Of a stretch of DNA of 64,000 nt, positions 58,189-64,000 are shown one piece after another; position 1 is the first letter of the stretch, and the number at the start of each line of letters is the position of its first letter. The translations under genes were made by a program, and so were the position numbers. The notes beneath the pieces were generated by a model. The model ran no database searches. It saw nothing but the letters and a program-made list of their open reading frames with translations, and was not told the origin of the DNA. This DNA comes from Aldrovandia affinis (Eukaryota; Chordata; Actinopteri; Notacanthiformes; Halosauridae), in contig JAINUG010000134.1 in assembly GCA_029706075.1 (NCBI GenBank), forward strand, positions 1,362,001 to 1,426,000. The letters are read 5' to 3'.

Positions 58189-58931
58189 CACTGATCAGCC
58201 ACATTAAAACCACCTGCCTAATATTGTGTAGGTCCCCCTCGTACCACCAAAACAGCACTGACCCGTCGAGGGATGGACTCCACAAAACCTCTGAAGGTGT
58301 CCTGTGGTATCTGGCACCAAGGCGTTAGCAACAGATCCTTTAAGTCCTGTAAGTTGCGAGGTGATGCCTCCATGGATCGGACTTGTCGGTCCAGCACATC
58401 CCACAGATGCTCGATCGGATTGAGATCTGGGAAATTTGGAGGCCAAGTCAACACCTTGAACTCTTTGTCATGTTTCTCAAACCATTCCTGAACAATTTTT
58501 GCAGTGTGGCAGGGCGCATTATCCTGCTGAAAGAGACCACTACCATCAGGGAATACCGTTGCCATGAAGGGGTGTACTTGGTCTGCAACAATGTTTAGGT
58601 AGGTGGTACGTGTCAAAGTAACATCCACATGAATGCCAAGACCCAAGGTTTCCCAGCAGAACATTGCCCAGAGCATCACACTGCCTCCGCCAGCTTGCCT
58701 TCTTCCCATAGTGCATCCTGGTGCCATCTCTTCCCCAGGTAAACAACGCACACACACCCGACCATCCACATGATGTAAAAGAAAAGGTGATTCATCAGAA
58801 CAGCCCACCTTCTTCCATTGCTCCATGGTCCAGTTCTGACGCTCACGTGCCCATTGTAGGTGGTTTTGGCGGTGTTATTCAATGTTATTCACTTCACCTG
58901 TCAGTGGTTTTAATGTTGTGGCTGATCGATG
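58189..58931 (-). mobile_element. Tc1/mariner deletion derivative with DD36E-type transposase remnant
   Basis: A 743-bp element between TA dinucleotides (58187-58188 and 58932-58933). Inverted ends: cactgatcagccac at the left, and ggctgatcgatg at the right, its near-perfect inverse. The sub-terminal ttaaaaccacctg is also inverted on the right (ggttttaatgttgtgg). It inserted into or next to a TA repeat. The interior encodes the C-terminal part of the transposase on the minus strand. The N-terminal DNA-binding part is deleted, so it is non-autonomous. Confidence 0.93.
58218..58863 (-). pseudogene. Tc1/mariner transposase, catalytic part (N-terminally truncated)
   Basis: A continuous frame runs from about 58863 (HLQWARERQNWTMEQWKKVG) to the stop near 58218; the first ATG gives 202 codons versus about 340 in complete family members. 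The DDE residues are present: CSDESPF (first Asp), FQQDNAPCHTA (second Asp) and DLNPIEHLWD (Glu). I count 36 residues between the second Asp and the Glu, unlike the usual 34 of Tc1. GGGSVMLWAMFCW is typical of the superfamily. The missing N-terminal helix-turn-helix domains mean it cannot bind its ends. The catalytic part itself is unbroken. Confidence 0.92.
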
Positions 58932-58933
58932 TA

Positions 58934-59798
58934 TATATATGTATATGGAATGGATTCAGCAGCATGCCAGCAACATCTTTATAAAACTGAGTTGACTGGA
59001 TACAAAACTGAGAAGATATTTTTCTTTTTAGTAAAGCCTAGGGGTGGTGTCCCAAAAACCTTTTCAAAGTGTCCCACACACATTAGGCACATTTAATTGC
59101 CTTTCCATTATTATAAAACATATTCAATTACTATATGGATAAGTAGGGGCAAAAGGTGATCCAGTGAAAATAAAGCATGCAGGCGCATTGATGTTACCCT
59201 TTAACTCTGTTGGACTAGTGCCTATTATTATATTGCAAATCATTAAATCAAACACAATAATTGCTCTAGCAAATTATCACTGGAAAGCATGCTGGAGTAT
59301 CTCTTTCAGTACAAAGATAAGAGCTTAAGCAGTTATGAGTACTTTAGCAATGGATGAATTGACTGTAGGACAATCACTTGGGCTTGGATTCCTGTGCTGA
59401 AAGTCTATGAGGAGCCTGAAATAAGGAGGGAAGAGGCAGGAGGTAGAATGACTGAAATAAAAGAGGAGATGGAGAATAACAGTTTGCAACATGGTGATAT
59501 TGATTAACTGAATGGACTCAGGTATGGTTCCCTCTTACCAAACATCAGCTCATCAACTCCTATAAGTGTTGTTGTTTTTTAAAAGCTTTTTTGCATTTAT
59601 TTATTTCCATATCACAGATCAGGTGGTATTGTTGTACTGTTGTTAAAATGTGTGGAGCAAGGTCTTGGAGGACCTCATTTGTGGTATTCATACTTTTTGT
59701 CAAGAGACAAAAAACATCTAAATTGTATGATTTACTCTTTACTTTCTGTGTTGTGAACCCATCCAGATAGATGTTGTTGTTAACATTCTGCTTATTTA
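58934..59798. other. No recognisable gene (58.9-59.8 kb)
   Basis: AT-rich spacer between two transposons. Nothing coding or repetitive is identified. Confidence 0.5.
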
Positions 59799-60106
59799 CA
59801 GTGCATCCAGAAAGTATTCACATTGCTTCACTTTTTCCACATTTTGTTATGTTACAGCCTTATTTCAAAATTGATTAAATGCATTTTTTTCTCAGAATTC
59901 TACACACAATACCCCATAATGACAAAGTGAAAAAAGTTTTTTAGAAATTTTTGCAAATGTATTAAAAAAAAATTAAAAAAATATCACATGTACATAAGTA
60001 TTCATGCCGTTTGCTATGACACTCAAAATTGAGCTCAGGTGCATCCTGTTTCCACTGATCATCCTTGAGATGTTTCTAGAACTTCATTGGAGTTTTTTGG
60101 TAGTGG

Positions 60107-60258
60107 CTAGATGGAAGCTACTCCTGAGTGAAAGGCATATGACAGCCCACCTGGAGTTTGCCAAATGGCACTTAAAGGACTCTAAGAGCATCAGGAAAAA
60201 GATTATCCGGTCTGATGAGACACAAATTGAACTTTTTGGCCTGAATGCCAAGTGCTAC
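60107..60258 (+). pseudogene. Tc1 transposase middle segment in inverted orientation
   Basis: The plus-strand frame reads ARWKLLLSERHMTAHLEFAK, WHLKDSKSIRKKIIRSDETQ and IELFGLNAKCY. SDETQ contains the first Asp of the DDE triad. In intact family members this segment directly follows the GLYG stretch encoded by the neighbouring minus-strand fragment, so an inversion with a breakpoint at about 60258 has occurred. The second Asp and the Glu are missing. Confidence 0.92.
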
Positions 60259-60595
60259 CATAAAGGTCTGATTGATGGAGTGCTGCAGAGATGTTTGTCC
60301 TTCTACCAGGTTGTCCCATCGCTGCAGAGGAACTCTGAAGCTCTCTTAGAGTGGCCATTGGGTTCTTGGTTACCTCCCTGACCATGGCCCTTCTTGCCCG
60401 GTTACTGAGTTTGGCCAGGCGGCCAGCTCTAAGAAGAGTTGTGGTGGTTCCAAACTTCTTCCATTTCACAATGATGGAGCCCACTGTTCTCCTGGGTGCT
60501 TTCAATGCTTTAGCAATGTTTTTATACCCTTCCCCAGATCTATGCCTCAACACAATTCTATCTCGGAGGTCTATGGAGAGTTCCTAGGACTTCAT
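60259..60595 (-). pseudogene. Tc1 transposase N-terminal DNA-binding segment
   Basis: The minus strand starts at an ATG (60593-60595) and reads MKS, a stop (TAG), then ELSIDLRDRIVLRHRSGEGY, KNIAKALKAPRRTVGSIIVK, WKKFGTTTTLLRAGRLAKLS and further to AALHQSDLYG. These are the paired-like helix-turn-helix motifs with the GRP-type hook (here AGRLAKLS). The premature stop at codon 4 and the missing catalytic part make it non-functional. Confidence 0.93.
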
Positions 60596-60805
60596 GGCTT
60601 GGTTTTTACTCTGACATGCACTGTCAACTGTGGGACCTTATATAGACAGGTGTTTGCCTTTCCAAATCATGTCCAATCAATTGAATTTACCACAGGTGGA
60701 CTCCAATGAAGTTCTAGAAACATCTCAAGGATGATCAGTGGAAACAGGATGCACCTGAGCTCAATTTTGAGTGTCATAGCAAACGGCGTGAATACTTATG
60801 TACAT

Positions 60806-60847
<42 letters not shown>

Positions 60848-61018
60848 TTATACATTTGTATACAAACATTTCAAAAAACCTTTTTCACTTTGTCATTATG
60901 GGGTATTTTGTGTAGAATTCTGAGAACAAAATGAATTTAATCCATTTTGGAATAAGGCTGTAACCTAACAAAATGTGGAAAAAGTGAAGCAATGTGAATA
61001 CTTTCCGGAGGCACTGTA

Positions 61019-62499
61019 CCTCTCAGTCGGGTACCTGAGCATCAAAGTCAATCATCAAGTATTTCATTTCAGATTTTTTTCAGGTTTCCTTATCTTAAAG
61101 AATATTGTCAGGTAGGAGTCTACTCCGAGACAGCACATTCTATAAATATAGGCAATGAATGTTGGGAGCCAATTAGGTTGAAGTGAAAACAAGTTAGTGC
61201 TCCAGAAAAACAACCCTACTGCTTGCCAGCCCTGAACGGGTTAATGGTGCCCACATATCATAAGAGTGGATCAATGGAACCGTGAATACTCTTGTCTTAA
61301 AACGCATGATGCAGAAAAACAAGTATGCAAACATAGGGACAGTGTAGTGCACCAAAGGTGAAGAGAAAAAAAGTGCTTATCCAGTCAAAGAGACATCCGC
61401 ATCATTCAGAACAGCATATGTAATTGAAAGGTTGGCATTCACTAAAATTACCAGTTTGACCTTTTTTTCTTATTTTTTACATTATACTGTATATATATTT
61501 TTAGGTGGACCCTCCATACATTATTGTATATTCTAACTCTTCACTAGATGTCTTGGTAAACTAGCAAGACTTGTTTTTAAATGTGTTTTTCTTTCTTTTG
61601 AGGGAATAATATGATAATATGATATTGCTAGTCCAAGGCTAGCTAGTGCCAATGCTAGTTAACTAGCTAGCTGGCTAAAGATGTTCACAAACTTGCTTTC
61701 TGTCTAACTAGCTGGTTTAGTAAAACTGCAGTGTGTGCATTTTATAAACATTTGCTGCCTGGCTAGCTAGCTTGCAGAGTAAAACTGTATGTGAAAAATT
61801 GTGTATTGATAAGATGGTACCTGAACTAAATTAAATAAAGTAAATAAATGGTTAGTTACTATTTATTAGTGAAGGCTTCCAGATGATTAGGCAGAGAAAC
61901 ATTGTAGCCAAGAGCAGGAATCCCTCTCAACTCAGGGATGAGAAGATCCACTTTTATTCAAAAGGTGCCAGAGCACAGAACACATTACACAACATAAGAG
62001 TCTGTACTAAAATCGAGTCAGAAAACCCAATCTTATATAGCATTAAGGATGGAACTTTGGTCCTCTCTGAGTTATCTATTGGTTTTTCTAACCTTTCAGC
62101 AGTTCTGTGTGTGTTAGGCAAAATATGAAGTACAAGCTATGATGTTTTCTGAGGGCAGGTTGCAGATTCATCTTCTCCTTATCTCCTCCCATGCCTGCCC
62201 GTAGAGATAGTATTGTCGATGTTTCAATGGGGGCACTTTTATAGAGTGCACTAAAAAGACCTAAAGCGTGCTTCTGCCTCGGAACACTTGTAAGCCAACT
62301 GAAAACATATTTCAACTCACAGAGTGGGATATCAATATATCAATATTTTGTGGTCTGCTTCCTTTGGCGACCTTTGTTCCTCCCCTGTTGCTGCACTTGC
62401 AAAAAAAAGTATCGACACAAGGGGATCCCCTCCAACATCAGACAAAATAATGCAACAAACAATATCAATGTTGCAGCATAGCTTGTAATACTGATTAGT
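61019..62499. other. No recognisable gene (61.0-62.5 kb)
   Basis: A ctagctag-rich patch lies at 61625-61770 (several gctagctagc-type palindromes). The block 61900-62320 has a minus-strand poly(A)-signal-like context (cttttattcaaaaggtgcca) and may be an unrecognised retroelement end. No coding is supported. Confidence 0.4.
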
Positions 62500-62561
62500 G
62501 ATTATTATTATTATTATTATTGCTATTATTATTATTATTATTATTAATAATTATTATTATT

Positions 62562-62602
<41 letters not shown>

Positions 62603-62616
62603 TAATAATAATAATG
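62500..62616. repeat. Compound (ATT)n/(AAT)n microsatellite
   Basis: An ATT block (62500-62562) runs into an AAT block (62562-62616). The halves are complementary, so a large imperfect hairpin is possible. Confidence 0.95.
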
Positions 62617-63275
62617 ATTATCCATAAATAATACACATAATACAGATCAGAAATAATCATAAAACAGTCCTTCATTAGGGTCAAGATAAGTTAATTAATC
62701 ATTAAGTATTTAATATTAAGTCATTGATAACATATGATTTGAAATACAGTTGTATTGTAAAATGTACTGTTCTTGTTTCCTCTGGTTTGTAGTTTCCTCA
62801 TTTTCTCTAGTGTCAACTTTAAATCAGATACTGCAGAAGAGTCTATTAATGGCGTATAAATGCCATTCACACCTATACATGAGTAACAGGTTGCTTATGC
62901 ACCTGAATAGATCACAAAATAAAACATTTATCAAGATTTTACTAGTGTTAAAGATCTAAATCTAATAAATATGCAATTCATGATCTACCAACGATTTGTA
63001 ATTGATTGGTATTTACAGATAAAGTGTTTATAGACTAGTTCTTCATATTTTTCAATACATGTATTGGTGTTTTATTGTATTGTATTTATTGTAGAGTAGG
63101 AATAGTGATTTTTGAATTGTAAATAGATCAATAACAAATGCCAAATGCCTTATTAATGATTTAGTAATCCAATAACTGTTGCTGGGCCGTTTACATCACA
63201 TTCTCATTTAAATATCAGAGTTAAATGTACCGAAAATATGTACATTCTTCTTTGTGTTTTCATAGTCATTAATAT
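62617..63275. other. No recognisable gene (62.6-63.3 kb)
   Basis: AT-rich sequence without identifiable content. Confidence 0.5.
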
Positions 63276-63950
63276 TTGCATATATTCAAGGGATATTATA
63301 CTCCTTTTTTTGCAATATCTACAACTCCTTTTTTGTTTTTAAAAAGGAAAGACAAGTTTGAAATCTATCCAATGTTTGGCTTTGCCTCCAGCCAGTCATC
63401 CACATATCCAAGAGAATGCCTGGAATGGATCAAGCTTAGCATGATCCGTGTTGAGTGCAGTATGAGCTATCCTTCTCAAAAGAGGATGATACATGCAAAG
63501 AATTATGTTTTGCTTGTATTGAACAAAAACCTTCATTCATCTGCTATGTATGAAACGGGTGCATTTCCATGCAGCCTACCCTTTGGGGCCCTCACAGACA
63601 GGAAAAAGAGGGGGTACGGCCAAAAGTCGCATCCCTCCCCGACTCTGTGTACGTCGGGGTACACTGAGTGGGTGGCTACACAGGATGGGAAACTAGCTGG
63701 CCAGCTACCATTTGTTTTATTCTACAGAGAAAGCTTACCTCAGGGGATTTGTGAACATGCAGGATGTCATGAGGCAAAAGTAGAAGATTTTCAACTTCGA
63801 CTGGAGCAGCTCTTGTCATATCGCCTTGCGGCCGTCACGATTGAAAACCATTATTTCCGGTGCCACATGTGCTGCTTTCAGAAAATTATGTACATTGGGT
63901 TCCTTATCGATAATGTACAATGGATCAGAGCCATAATATTTCCATTGTAA
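63276..63950 (+). CDS. Open reading frame of unknown nature, doubtful
   Basis: A 224-codon stop-free frame opens at a TTG; the first ATG is downstream, near 63372 (MFGFASSQSSTYPRECLEWI). It is cysteine- and histidine-bearing towards the end (ICEHAGCHEAK, HYFRCHMCCFQ) but shows no known domain and no convincing splice context. Stop-free stretches of this length are uncommon in AT-rich DNA yet can occur by chance in 64 kb. It may be an exon, an old element or noise. Confidence 0.15.
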   Translation: MHIFKGYYTPFFAISTTPFLFLKRKDKFEIYPMFGFASSQSSTYPRECLEWIKLSMIRVECSMSYPSQKRMIHAKNYVLLVLNKNLHSSAMYETGAFPCSLPFGALTDRKKRGYGQKSHPSPTLCTSGYTEWVATQDGKLAGQLPFVLFYRESLPQGICEHAGCHEAKVEDFQLRLEQLLSYRLAAVTIENHYFRCHMCCFQKIMYIGFLIDNVQWIRAIIFPL

Positions 63951-64000
63951 AGACAAGGAATACCCCAAAGTTCTGCCTGATTTGTAATGAAATTCAGTTG

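Larger units (their letters stand above)
59799..61016 (-). mobile_element. Tc1-like transposon with inverted central block and ~300-bp TIRs
   Basis: The element lies between TA dinucleotides (59797-59798 and 61017-61018) and begins cagtgcatccagaaagtatt. Its right end is the inverse, gaatactttccggaggcactg. Inverted arms extend about 295-316 bp (59799-60093 and 60701-61016; the right arm includes a (TA)n run at 60809-60841). The minus strand carries the N-terminal transposase (60259-60595). The next part of the protein lies on the plus strand (about 60107-60258). The remaining C-terminal half is absent. A truncated relative is at 9553-10191. Confidence 0.95.

Overview
This 64 kb window looks like a gene-poor stretch of a ray-finned fish genome, probably a teleost. 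The evidence is the mixture of mobile elements: Rex1-like, CR1-like, L1-like and L2-tailed LINEs, tRNA-derived SINEs with the teleost 3' tail that folds into a short stem, several Tc1/mariner families, hAT elements with short deletion derivatives, a Ty3/gypsy element, and many long dinucleotide and trinucleotide microsatellites. The base composition is moderately AT-rich. I found no convincing host protein-coding gene, no rRNA, no functional tRNA, no CRISPR array and no bacterial-style operon. Every long reading frame I could identify belongs to a decayed transposable element.

Layout. 1-11 kb: mostly unrecognised AT-rich sequence, with a long GAA tract (2.5 kb), a CR1-like LINE scrap (3.2-3.6 kb), a tRNA-derived SINE (6.0-6.25 kb), an L2-type tail (8.9 kb), a decayed Tc1 copy (9.55-10.19 kb), one copy of an unclassified dispersed repeat (10.2-10.56 kb) and a hAT-type miniature element with a perfect 8-bp target duplication (10.6-11.0 kb). 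11.17-15.41 kb: a minus-strand Ty3/gypsy element with two LTRs and a 5-bp target duplication; gag, RT, RNase H and integrase pieces are visible but broken. 16.6-19.2 kb: a plus-strand Rex1-like LINE with a 725-codon open frame. 20-25 kb: microsatellites, then a hAT miniature element nested inside another. 25-27 kb: a promoter-like and LTR-like segment with hairpin repeats, followed by an intact copy of the same outer miniature element. 27.8-34 kb: a Tc1 copy, two copies of an unclassified ~400-bp repeat, and microsatellites. 34.5-36.5 kb: a hAT element with nested inverted repeats, then a Tc1 fragment. 38-43.4 kb: a fold-back miniature element, the second copy of the unclassified dispersed repeat, a perfect palindrome and a minus-strand L1-like LINE remnant. 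44-53 kb: CpG-rich patches, small Tc1 pieces and a tRNA-Ala-like SINE. 53.3-54.1 kb: a 26-bp minisatellite. 55.9-61.0 kb: a GC-rich tRNA-derived SINE, a deletion derivative of a Tc1/mariner element with DD36E spacing, and a Tc1 element whose central coding block is inverted between ~300-bp terminal repeats. 61-64 kb: AT-rich sequence with no identified function.

The genes do not form a pathway. The window reads as a record of repeated insertion, nesting, internal deletion and inversion of mobile elements, probably in intergenic or long-intron DNA. A few CpG-rich or homeobox-site-rich patches could be regulatory, but only cross-species alignment could show that. I did not find a clear undescribed biological system. 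The most unusual items are the inverted-core Tc1 element, the DD36E deletion derivative, the nested hAT miniature elements, the 61-nt perfect palindrome, the unclassified dispersed repeats and a pair of micro-exon-like segments.
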